Both the position numbers and the translations under genes were made by a program. 64,000 nt of DNA from Patagioenas fasciata (lineage: Eukaryota; Chordata; Aves; Columbiformes; Columbidae): the NCBI RefSeq assembly GCF_037038585.1, contig NC_092560.1, positions 57,676,049 through 57,740,048 on the forward strand, read 5' to 3'. Within the stretch, counting starts at the first letter, position 1, and the number at the start of each line of letters is the position of its first letter. This document shows positions 39,660-52,100 of the stretch, piece after piece. The notes below the pieces were generated by a model. That model was not told the origin of the DNA. It saw nothing but the letters and a program-made list of their open reading frames with translations, and did not search any database.

Positions 39660-39981
39660 ACACAATTCTTTGTTTTTATTATTAAATGAGAAAGTCTGAT
39701 TTGTTACATTTTCACATTGCTAGTCAGAAATGTTTCAGTGATGAAGAAAGTCAATGCTGGGTCAACCCAAGTCCTCATTCTACCACATTCGTTTACAAAG
39801 AAATTATAGCAATGTTCAACACACCCAACACAACGTTCCTTGGTTTCTTCAGAGAAAAGTCCCATCATTCTTCCTCTAGTGGGTATGTTACTACATATAT
39901 TAGATTTTTTTTTTTTTTTGACAATACATCCCCAAATTTTCATGAGATCAAAACAGGCTTCTACAGATGTTACGGAAGTCT
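39660..39981 (-). other. GPBP1: GPBP1 3' UTR (minimum extent, true end unknown)
   Basis: Transcribed sequence must continue left of the stop codon. It is AT-rich and includes a run of about 15 A on the minus strand (T-run near 39906-39919). The first AATAAA on this strand is at 39680-39675, so cleavage could fall near 39660. The UTR may be much longer: another AATAAA lies at 39204-39199 with GT-containing sequence downstream, and ATTAAA occurs near 39120. Confidence 0.4.
39675..39680 (-). terminator. Candidate polyadenylation signal AATAAA
   Basis: This is the first canonical hexamer on the minus strand after the GPBP1 stop, about 300 nt downstream. The sequence after it contains TGTAATGTCTTG, a weak GU-type element. 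Usage cannot be decided from sequence alone. Confidence 0.3.
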
Positions 39982-40140
39982 TCACACATCATCATCATCT
40001 GACGTATCAGTGCTGCTTGTCTCAGAATCCTCATTCTCCAGAGCAGGTGTGAAAGTGCTGTTTTTCCAGGGGCTAAACTTAAAATCACAAATGAGGCCAT
40101 TTTTCAAAATGCCATTTTTCCGAAGGCCATTTTTCTGTAA
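39982..40140 (-). CDS. GPBP1: GPBP1 last coding exon (10) with stop codon
   Basis: The acceptor CTCATTTCAG precedes TTACAG. The exon codes residues 418-469: LQ, three KNGxx units, ICDFKFSPWKNSTF, then ENEDSETSSTDTSDDDDV and TGA at 39984-39982. A second AG six bases into the exon could act as an alternative acceptor and would remove only LQ. The acidic end is typical of the family. Confidence 0.95.
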   Translation of the reverse strand, partial: LQKNGLRKNGILKNGLICDFKFSPWKNSTFTPALENEDSETSSTDTSDDDDV

Positions 40141-43100
40141 CTGAAATGAGAAAATAGGATGTAATTAGAGAAAGAAAAATCTAAACACAACAATCTATTG
40201 TTACATTAGATCTGAAAAACTACTTTTTCCTATATACACACAAAGTAAAACTGCCCTGAGAGCCTTCACTTCTGGGTCAGCCACCTCCATCCAAGCCCCT
40301 CCAACCGTGCTGAGCTCCTGCAGTCAACAGGAACTCATCTTCTTCTCACCCACCTCCTCAGATATCTTGCCCCAGTGATCCCTCCTCCCACATGGGTCTC
40401 TCCTGTGATGCTGTCCCTTGGTTCCACAGTGCTTTGAAAACATCTAGGCAAGGTCTGCAATAATGAGGGAGTCTAGAAGAGGAGCAGGGAGGAATGGGTA
40501 TCCCAATCTGTCTACCTGATACGGCTGGAAAGTCAATGACACTGGTGAGAAAGGAAACAACTGATTCTACAAGAAAAGAATTGCTGCATTTCTGCATGTA
40601 GCGCAGAAGATGCACAACAAGCCAAGCATTTAAGAGTTGAATATTCTAAACACTCTAATCAACGTATGTGTGGCTAGACTTGTGGAAATATCTGATGTTC
40701 AGATTTAACAATGCACAAGATTCTCCCTTCCAGATCCTTCTGACTGACCTTATCAGGTATATAAAACACTCCTAATGTTAAAAAAACAAAAATCAAGTCT
40801 AGATTCCGTTTTCTGACTTTGTTACTAGTGAATTAAATGTCTTTCAATTTCCAAAAGAGAAAATTCAGATTTTGTAGAATCAAGGAACCTGCATAAAAAC
40901 CTTGAAAGAATATTGTCTTTCCTCATGCTAAGCTGCAGAGTTGGATAGCCTGTGCCATTCTCCTACCAGAAATGGTGAAACTACTCAGAAGCACTCCCTT
41001 ACCTTTCCCTTGATACTTGGAGAATAGACCTTACCTACAATAAGCACTGGTCCCCTTTCTTTTTGATGCAACCCTTCTTCCAAAAGCATAATACTGAAAT
41101 GGTTCTGAAATGGCAACATCCCTGACCATCAGAATTACTGTCCCTTACCATCAAAAATATTGCGGATCCTCCTCAATGGCAGGCATTTAGGGTAGCTAAT
41201 TACAAGCTGATAATGAACATTAACTTGCCATTACCTGTTCACTAATGACCCGGAACTCCCTCATCTCATCCTCTGTTAGTGGAGCACAGGTTTCATCATT
41301 TTCACTGTCTTCCTGCCAGCCCATCTCCTTTAACAACCTTTACATTAAAAATTACATCATTAAGGAATTTGGTATGAACGCTCAAACATCTCAAGCTCTG
41401 CCTGCGTATATGTGTAAAGATCTGTAACAAATGGATTAATCAGTCTATATTTTTTAAATAAACTCTTACATAAAAGTAGGTTAAAAGCCTTACAAAAAGT
41501 TGTATAAAGCATAGAAGTTGCAAAGCTCTTAGGTCCTTCACAGATGACCCTGTTTTACCACTACATGTTGTAAAAATGGTACCTTCAAAGAACACTGGGC
41601 CAGGTGGAAAAGTAGGGTATGTATCTCCTTTGCGTAACTGCTCTGGTGGAGCAGCAGTGTACCCTCTTAAAAACACTATGAAGAGACAAAAGACTCACGC
41701 TGAGGGATTCTCCAGTTTTTCCTGGATAACAGAGCAGTCATGGGGAATATTGGTGGTCTCCCTTCATGGGAACCAATCCATGATGCAATGGCGTCACATA
41801 GTTCCTTTTTTTCTAGCGCATGCAAGTATCAGAGCTACAACAGGCTTCTTCGCAACCAAGTCTCACCCATCAGCAGATGCTGATAATTCAGCACACACAG
41901 GCTACAACTAGGAGTGAGTTTTGGGATGAGGGGAGAAAAAGAAACGAGCAGAAAGAAAGTGGTCTGATATGTGAAAATGCTGTGAAAACTGGGGTTATCT
42001 GAGGGTGAAGACATTGTGACATTTAACAATGAAGACAGTAAATTCTCTTGCTGCAAAGTTTTGCCAAAAGGATTAGCACCTTCTTCAGGACAAATCATGC
42101 ATCTGTTGACCTTAAATGTTAAAGGAGATTAACGCTACTTAACAAAAAATAAAGAAGTTTCTGAAGTATATGCCAAAACCGACATGAGAAACTGACACTT
42201 TGAGCTGAAGAACCGTGAATATATTATATTCAAACAAGGAATTAAGATGAACTCACAGTTTATGTCATGTGAGGGGTACTTCCTTTAGCCAGATATCAGC
42301 AAAAATTGCCCTTCAACATAACCCTCCCCACAAAGAACTCTAGGTCCCAATACAATGGCTGTGCACTGGGCAAACCAGCAGCTGACCAATGACTGTTGTT
42401 AAAACCTTAATAAAAGCCTGGAATTAGAGAAGGAGAAGGGGAAAAGAACACTGCTCTGTTTATAAAAAGTTAACAAGACATCAACAGAAATGGAAATTAC
42501 ATCCTCTGTAGTAGCTGGACCAAACTGGACAATGCATCAGCCAGGACCAACTAAATCCTCAGGATGCACGAGAAATAAAAAAGCAAGTAATCCGAAATTC
42601 TCTTTTAAGTGAGTATGTGCATTTCTATAGACATACAAAAAAAGCCTCACAATCCCCAACGCAGTTCAATTTTAGTAATGTTTTTGGCAAAAGTAATTTG
42701 ATGTTAACAGTGTTATGTACAATAAATAGCTTTAGAGCTCCTGCTAATGTAAATAAAATTCAGGGCAACGGCTAATTAACTTTTAAGCAACAATGTCTAA
42801 AGTTAGCAGGACAGAGGTCCCTTTAAAGTGACAGTAGGCTTCCAGAACAGCTAAAAGTGTGAAATACATAAATTAAACATCAGATTAGCACACTTGACAC
42901 CAACAGGACGGCTGCATGTTAGAAACCTACCCAGCAGAACGGAAGCCCAAGACAGAGTTTGTACAAGATATGCCTATACTCTGAATAGGTATGCATGAGC
43001 TAAGCTAGTCACTTCAAGTCCACTTTACCACAAAAAGGCTTACCATGACATCTGTCTACACACATGCAAAGGTCGCAGCCACAGGGCTGGGATAGTACGG

Positions 43101-46100
43101 AGATACAGCATCTCTAGGATGCCACGAAGGAAAGACACTTGCCCAGAAACCCTACGAAGGCTATTCAGACACATCTAATCTATCACTGTAGTTCTGTAGT
43201 TGCCAGAAACAGTAATAACCTCACAGAGCTCACAACAAGTTCACCTCCAGAGTCAGTTGTGATTTCCCAGCAACATCTTTCTCACGGCTACCAGTTGCTA
43301 CTTCAGTTACTTTTGTGAGATACTGGAACTGTTTTAATCCCTTTTTTGAAGTTACTTTCTCTGTTTCCAGAGATATCACTGAATGCGTCAACTAATCAGC
43401 TACAGAAATAGTTACTTTAACAATGAGGAAAAACTCACTGGAGTTTTACATTAGATGTATCATTTAAAGCATTATTAATACAAACAGCAACTACATGCAC
43501 TGCTCCTCCTAGACATGCAGGCCAAAATCAGAGGGATGAATTCACTATACAGTTTGTCTTACTTCTTTATAAGGAAATACAATAAATTTTTAGTAAAGCA
43601 AATCTAAGTATATTCCATGTTAGATTAGTACATGTCTAAAAGTTAAACAGTACTCATTAAATATTCTATGTGTTCTCAGTTTTCAGATTCTGACTTCTGA
43701 AACTAGCAAGAATTTATTATATGTTCACATACCACAAAGGAACATTCCTTGTATTATATAAAGTACATACCTATGCTCTGCCTCAAGTGAGCTTGAAAGA
43801 ACATCTGCCTGAGGGAAAGCTGAAGATCGAAGGATCTGTTGAGATGTAACTGAAGCATTGCCATTCTCCTGTGGAATTTCATTTTCAAAGTTTCGGTTTA
43901 TGTCTCTCTCATGATGAGGACTGTTGCTGTTATGCAAGTCAAAGGACCCATCATCCTGTTAAAAACAATTATATATAACAAAGGTAAAAGTCACTTCCAT
44001 TCACAAGTAAATGTCTACAAGTGTTTGAATTCAGTGATTCTGTTTAATATAAATTAAGTTTAAATGAAGACATCTTATGCTGCTTCAGGGGTAATTCTGT
44101 TCACACTTCTACAGTTTGCAACACCTGGATACTACAGAAATCTTAAGTTATACCACGGATCAAGTAATGTAGAAAGCACCTCCCATACTCTGCCTCAAAC
44201 ATATCTTAAAATTCAAATTTAATTAAGCTGCCTTTCATACTTACAGAAATAACAGGTTATCTACTGAAATTACAATGTTCCTAATCAATTACCAGAGCTA
44301 TGTGTGTCAGCAGAAGCCTGAAAGCATAAGAGTTCTCAAGTTCACTCAGTTTAAGGGGCAAGTCACAGCACCTATAGCTCAATCAGCAAATTAGTCTGCT
44401 GCAAGTTCAGAAAGACTGGATATTGCTCTTTAAATTCAGACAACGGTTTCCCCTGTACACACGCACTCACCACAAGCTTCTCAGGTTGTCATTAACAGCC
44501 ACTGCACCTTACAAGCCATGAAATAAGAACGAGGAAAAAAGTTTATTTAGAAAGTAGGCTGTTCAAGTTCGCTCTAAATATCAGAAGCTCTGCAATCCTA
44601 TAAACCAGAGATATTTCTTTTTATTGTACTCATTCAGCAACCCATAATTATTTACTAATGAGCCAAATACACTCACAAGTCTCACCAACTGTAGAAAAAA
44701 AGATTAGAGTATTATCATTAACTAGTTAACACTCTTTTGACAACAAAAATCCCTAAACTGGGGATACAACAGCATTTTCCATGGCAGGAGGCAATCACTC
44801 AATCAGCCCTCCTGCACTTGTAAGAAACCATACTACAGAATTCAGGATCAAAACCATCATCATCATCTCCCTCTCACTCACAGTGCTATCCACTTCCAGA
44901 AATTTTTAAATGCTCACCAAGAATTTCTTAAGAACAAGTATGTCAGTAAACACACATTCAGCTGTTAAATCACAGGCCCGAAGAATGCATCTCAGATTAT
45001 CAAACAAAACTCATGAAAATATTAAATAATTCTAATACATAGTGCAAAATAGCTTCTTCCAAGCATGATTCATCTGCTGACCTCACTTGCCTTGTTATTT
45101 CAGAGGTGAAATCTGTTACTGAAGGTCTTAAAATTCCATCAATAGGATCATGTTATAAAAAACTGTTGTGCAGTTATTTCCCTATACACCCAGTTGCACA
45201 CCATGTCTTCTACTGATGATCATCAAAATGAACACTGGAAGTAGGATAACCATTAGATATGATTCACTGAACATCTTTTCACACTTGGTTAGTGACACAG
45301 CAATTACAGGGAAAAGTAAGCACGCACCTACTCCAGACTACATCTTACATACACCTGTCCAAAGACATTACAAGTTCCACTACTAAAAGCCTTTTGTTTT
45401 TTACATACACTTGCTTCTGAAAACTCATCTAAAGTACAATGGGACAACCAAATGCATTTGATATATGTATCACAAAGACATCATGAACTCAAGACAATTT
45501 CATTAACAGAAACCTCTCCACCAAATTCATGCACTATTTTCAGAATTTTGAAGCTCAAGACAGTCTCTCCAAATATCTTCTTAATCTTAAATCAAAATCT
45601 TTGTGTATTTCTTAAACACACAGGAACACCAACCCCCAACACCCATCTCAAGATGCTCAGCCACAGAACATCTAATGGAGAGATGCAGAACTTTCTTAGC
45701 CCATACATACAGTTAAGTTGTACAGTGCCATAATGGCCTGAAATAGGATCAGAAAAGTCATCTTACTTTTATGAGCAATGCATACAGGCACTGTTTCTTT
45801 TTCAAAGTCTGAATCCAAATAAACGTTCATCAAGACATGTCATCTATCTGTCTGATTTGTAATTTATGGTGGGGTTTGGTTTTGTTAAAACACTTCAAGC
45901 CGCTCACTTACAGTAAACAGGCTTGTAATCACCTCATCCTGAATAACACAATACTTATCATTTGGACTATGCCTAATAGCTACACTTATGACTTGTTGGT
46001 GGCTGGTAGCACTGAACCAAATGTTCTTTGGTGTCAGCCAAGTACTGCACAAACAGACTGAGACTGAAAGAAACCTGACACATATTAGGTACAGAGAGTA

Positions 46101-49100
46101 TAGGTCTTCTGGTTCTCAATTAAAAAGTAAAATCAGGTTCTTCATATACACATAAATTGAACTACTGTTTCTATGACTAGACCAAGAACAGAGAACTTCT
46201 GGCTAACTAAACACTCTAATTAGAAAGGAAATAGTTTGAGGAAACAGAACAAAGTGTTTCCGTTGTTTTGTAGTATAGCTAACAGCCAAAGTATGAAACA
46301 CTGCCCTCCAGAAAGATTAGATTAATGCAGTAAGCTTAATTTTTTGGTTGTTGTTGCTAAAGACGCAGAGGTACCTGAGTTATTAACATGTATGAATATA
46401 TACTGCGATAAGAAAACAAACAACTAAGAAGCACTGGAGAAAGAGTAGTACTTGGAATAACTGTTTCAAATTCATCAACATGTAATTCCCTTCCTTCATT
46501 AAGAGATCCAAGACCATGTAATCAAAATCATGTAAACAATTGTTTACCACCAAATAAAAAGTAGTTTATGGTCCACCTGAGAAATGCTATTGCTGGATCT
46601 ACAACAGGAGTGAAAAAAACTACCTTCTCTTGGCCGGCATGATTCTCATGTTCTTCTTCCACTCTATCTCGTTTCAATGCTTTCAAAAATTCACTCTTCT
46701 TATCATTCCGCATTCTTGTTAATTTTGTTAAACGAGGCTGACCAACTTTGTCAACAGGGGATGAAGAATTTGACCGATTACACTAATGTAGGGAGTAAGA
46801 AAAGGAAATAATATTAGCTGTTTATTCATTTAAGAAGACTTCAAGAAAAAGACAGAAGGACCCCTTGGCAGCTGTACTTCTAGATTTCACCTACATCCAC
46901 AGTCAAAAGCAGACAGAAGATACTTATATTTCATGTAAACCCAGAGATGCAAGTTTACGGAGTACTGATAAAGAACAGTGGACCTTTTGAAGTGTATCAT
47001 ACCATTAGCAATTTCAAAGTTTAAACCTACCAGATTATACTTCCCAATGCACCATTTTTACTTCAAACCAAGCCTAAAAAGAAGCTATGCAGTACCTAAA
47101 TGCCAGAGACATCCCTTCACACACATTAACTTAAAGAGAAGTTGATTTAATACAATTCTGCATAAAACTTACTGATCCACTTATCAAACCAAATTAAACA
47201 TTTTACAGATTTGATAAAAACTACAGACATGGCTTTACCTCTCTCACTGAATTCTGAGATACAGTAAATGCCTTGGCAGTTGATTTGAAAGGACTGAAAT
47301 TGCCAACACCATATGCAGATTCATGAGAAAATGGATTCCCAAGTTTGTTTTCTTTTGCTTGGCATTTCCACTGTGTAGGCTAAAACAAAATGTAAAGAGT
47401 CATGAACAACAGTAAGATTATTTTCAGAAATCTTTAGAAAAATGATTAAGCAAAAGCAAACCATAACTACAACCATGATTTTGTTTGAACACCTGTTTCC
47501 TTGTGGATAAGAGACAGTTTATGAGCAACTCATCTGCTCTCAAATACTGTTTACACTTTTTATACAAAGATGAAAATTTCAAAACAATTAAGAACCTCAT
47601 ATCTGAAGTATTAAGAATCAAAACAAAAAGTACTCAACAGCTGAAAAAAGTGTTTTTAATGTAGAATGCTAAGAGAGTTAAGAACCACTCCATCAAGAGC
47701 AGAGAAGAATTCCTGAAACAAAAATCCAACTATTAAAATGGGAAGTCACCCTTGGAAAGGAACCAGAATGACCCTAGTAAGTTGCAACATCATCTCTGTC
47801 AATACTTTGGACATGTTCTGAAGTTATCTTTATGTCAACTGTATCTCTCTACTAGGTATCTATTTTTCTGTTAAAATATACATATGAAAGGCACTGCTGT
47901 ACCCTAAGTTAAAAACTTCCTTTTTTCTCTCACTTGGACAGCTCTTGCACTTCTCAGAAAACGTAAACGAAAAACAAAAGGAGATCGAATTACAGTATAG
48001 CTTAAAAAGAAAAATGAGAAAAAGCTGTTTTCACTTTTGGGGTGTACTGGACTGAGGAAGAGTAGAAAGCATAATACTCTAAGAACAGCACTCTCAGGGG
48101 TGAAATAAGCACATTTAGAATTACAGCATTATTTTTTTCAGCATATTGTTCTTATCACTGGTATCTAGGACTCACCTTTGCAGGTGGAGTGACAGGTTTA
48201 GGGACTAATCCTTTATAAACACTCGTGCCAGTTACATTCCTTACTGGCTGCGAATGAAGACTTCCTACTACTGGGAATCCAGATATCTGCAGCTCTTTTG
48301 TACTGCCCTTTTTAATGACGAGCATTCTCGGAGATCTAGATTTAGGATTCAAAGGGTACTCTGGAAAAAAAAGAAGTGTACATATATAAATATATACACA
48401 CATATGCGTGCATGCTTACGTGTGTGTGTGTGCATTTGTATATAATCTTAAGTTTCTTGTTCATAGGGTGCATGGTCCAGAGCAAGTTGGTACAAATCAG
48501 GAACTTACTCTAGTATTTGTTCCACAAATAACACACTGTACAAACCTGGATAAACACAGGTTCTGATCCATTTTCTACAACCACCATTTGTAAAATATTC
48601 CACTTGGCAATGCAGGAATTTTTACTTTTGAAAAGTAAAGATATTCCTCAAATAAGCTAGCTACACAGCTGTTGTTTGCAAATCTAAAATCCAAATACTA
48701 TTAGTTGTTGATAGTTACCTAATCTTGAAAACAGATTATGGTTTTCATATGTCCCTTTGAAGTTACTAAAAGAATAATTACTGATATATTTATCAACAGG
48801 TCAGTTTAGAGCCAAATGCTCCAAACTGAGGCTCTATAAACACAAAACAACAGATGCGTACTACTCTAGGCCACAGCAATGACCAGTCTCTCCCTCCCTA
48901 TGCCTCAGGTGGGCATAAGAGAACAAATTAAGTTTTTAACATTTCCATGTTCAACAAAGCACTAATGAAGAGATATACAGTCAGCTGTCATGCTATGTAA
49001 CTGACATTTAACAGTTTTAAAGAACACCTATTCAAAACAGCTCTAAAATTCTCAAAAAGTAAAAATTCCCACTTTAATTATTTTTTGCACACGCATTCCA

Positions 49101-52100
49101 ATTCTGCATTAGCAGCCTTTTCCAAGATAATCTCTCTTTGCAAGCATTTCTATTTCACAGGCAGAGTCATCACGTTCTACATATTAAAAAAATTTATCTT
49201 AAAAGTATAAGTGGCTTTAGCTTTGTTTAGTCGGTAGATGTTACAGAACACTTGTGATAAGTGTGTACTTAGCTCTCGTTAAACTTTATGAAAAGACCTT
49301 TCGTATTACTCACATGTTCCCATCACACATGCACAACATAAAAGGGAATAAAACAGAAGCATACATTTTAACAGATATTATAAGGGGATGGTAACATTCC
49401 TCCTTTCCTGAATAACTGTTTCCTTTGAAAGTGAGTAAGAATAGACTTAATTTCAGTTTTTCTATTATGAAACAAAGTTTGCAACAGCAAAGAAAAACAC
49501 TGATTCTGTCCTGGGGTGCTACCTTGTTGTTCTCAAACTAAATCCAAACAATGCTACCTGCAAAAAAGAACAGTTGCTAACTGCATTTTAGTTAAACCAG
49601 CTCACTCTTGAAGATAAACATGAAGATAAATTCTTGACGTCTTTACAAAAAAGATGTATATGTGTTCTGGGAAAGAATCCTAGTTGTGGCTGCATCTACA
49701 GACCAACAGATTGATATTCATATAGACATGTTACCTCTCTAACAAAAACATTTACATCATAGTAATAGTGAAGTTTCATCAATTTCAGTCTATGCCTTTA
49801 TAATTCTAAATAAAACAACTTCAGATCTCTGCTACATTTTTAGACTCAAAACCATCAAAAATACTCACCCCACACACCTGCAGCTAAAGATTTATTCTGG
49901 TTTGGTTCCCTCTCATATTCAGGGTTCAAAGATGGCTGAAAGCAAGTTTTATCATTATTAAAAAAACAAGTATTGAGTTCTGGGACCAATGAAATAGAGT
50001 ATCACAATAATACTGGCAGTAGGACCCCTTCTGTCAAATAATTTTAAATGAAGACAGACTAGATATTTCCCCGTGACCCTAATAGATCAGTGCTGACTTG
50101 TTTCTCTCCTCCAACGAAACACCTCAGGCAGCAGTCAATACCATTACATCAGCTGTCCAGAGAAAGCAAAAAACGGTGATGTGTGGTCCTTCAAAGAGGA
50201 AGATCACCCATCATTTTATACCCTACAATTCCAGGTTGAAGCATAGGATCTCAAAGGACCATTGGCAGGAAGATCACTTTGTTAGTAGATTTCCAGTAAG
50301 GTAATTGTGTAGAATTTAATACATACACATGCCACAGTAAATTGAAACTCAATTGTAGTTTTGCTTAAACATTTAAGTGACAATAATAAACATATAATGA
50401 TAAAAACTGGATATAAAGGGAGAAACAAGTTAGTGGACAAATTACTAACACCCTCTTACCTATGGGAAGGGTGATCTCTTTTATGATGATCTGACACTGC
50501 TGAAATCTCATGAAGTAGCTTGTAATGGACAAAACGGCAGAAACAATGAAACCTTGTTTATTATAATGACAATTAACTTACAAAATCCTCAGCCTCAAAC
50601 TGTTTTGGAACTTCTTTGTCTTCCTTTTTCCCAGTTTCATTATCAGGTACATTGTTTTCATGCAGTCCTTGGCCTTTTCCAGAGTGGAAAGTGCTGGTAC
50701 GAGCGCGGGAACCTCCACCATGGTACCCTCCACGATGGTTTATATTTTCTGTACCATTTCTGCCATGTGAACGCCAACCATTCTTCTCTTTTCTCCCAAA
50801 ATGCCCTTAGATTTGTAAATTTTGTAGAAATGTAATTGCAAATAGTTTTAAAATAACATTCTACTTTTGTAAAATTGTTACAGAAGTAAGCAACTCTCTA
50901 CTCTGGGATGTGATAGCATAGTAAACTCTGGCTTTCTTTCACATAAGCAGCAGGGAAGAATCTTACAAACCAGTGCCAGAGGAAGAGCATAGTAGTCCAA
51001 CATAAAGGCAAGTCCATCTCCCTTTCTGGCTGTTCATTTATATGTCATTGCCCGAAATATTAACTCCACACTCTTAATCTTCTTAAGAGAGAAATACACT
51101 TGGAATCACGTTACTTTAACCAACCATTAGTCATTGCATCCTCTCCCAGTCTACCTTTCTTTCCATTATCTCTATTTTACTACAGAATAAGAATTTGGCA
51201 TGACAAAGCAATCATCAGTCTCTTTTTCTAGGCAGAGTGCCACAAAGCAATAATGTACATGTATTCAAGATGTCCCATGAAAGCTAAATTATACCTCCAT
51301 TAGGCCGTCCAATGTTCGGATCAAACCCATCTGAAGAGTTGTGTCTTCTGCGATTTGCTTCATAACGATTCTCTGCCCACGAAAAATTTTCAGAATGTCT
51401 CTCAAAGTTCAGTGATGACTGTAAAGGAGAACAAATGGTAAACCTTATATATCTGATTAGTAACTAAACTGAATTATCAGAACTGTAACACGCATATTAT
51501 TTGTGGTATATACAGTACATTTTTAAAAGGACTGAATGACAGATACTGCAGCAGTACTCAAATACACACGCGTCCAGAGCTACATCACCAGCTCCCATGC
51601 CAACCCAGCGGAAGCTGTATGTTCCATTCCAGGTCACTGAAACAGCACCGAGGAGGACCACACTTGTGACACAGGGTAAAATACTCAAGGTCTATTGTGT
51701 TTTGGCAGAAGAATAGAACACAAGTGACATGTGTTGCAGCAGAGGAAAAACGAAGAAAGTTAAGAAAGGGCAGGAGATCAGTTTGGAAGCCAGAAAAGAA
51801 GTACAGGATCTTAATTCAGGTGGTCAGGGACTGCACATATGCATTCAATAGAAAGCAAGGAGTTGGTTCCACCAGAAGCAACGGTACCCAAAAAAGGCCC
51901 AGTATATTAGCCTTGTGATTTTAACTTAATAAGGTAAATGCAAACAGTTACAAAATACAAACAAAATCTGGAGTCAAAAGTGTACTAATACACTTCAAGT
52001 TATCACACCAACCATACGTAAGCCAAATGAAAAAGAATTCCTCTCTCAATTTGAGACCTCGGAAGTGAACTATTTCCTTGACAAACTTGGAGAGAGAAAA

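Noticed and set aside
39686-40144. 152-codon plus-strand frame
   Set aside because: It is the antisense shadow of the last GPBP1 exon and its 3' UTR.
41576-42098. Overlapping frames on both strands within a GPBP1 intron
   Set aside because: Intronic, no similarity recognised, and no effect on the exon chain, which is complete without them.
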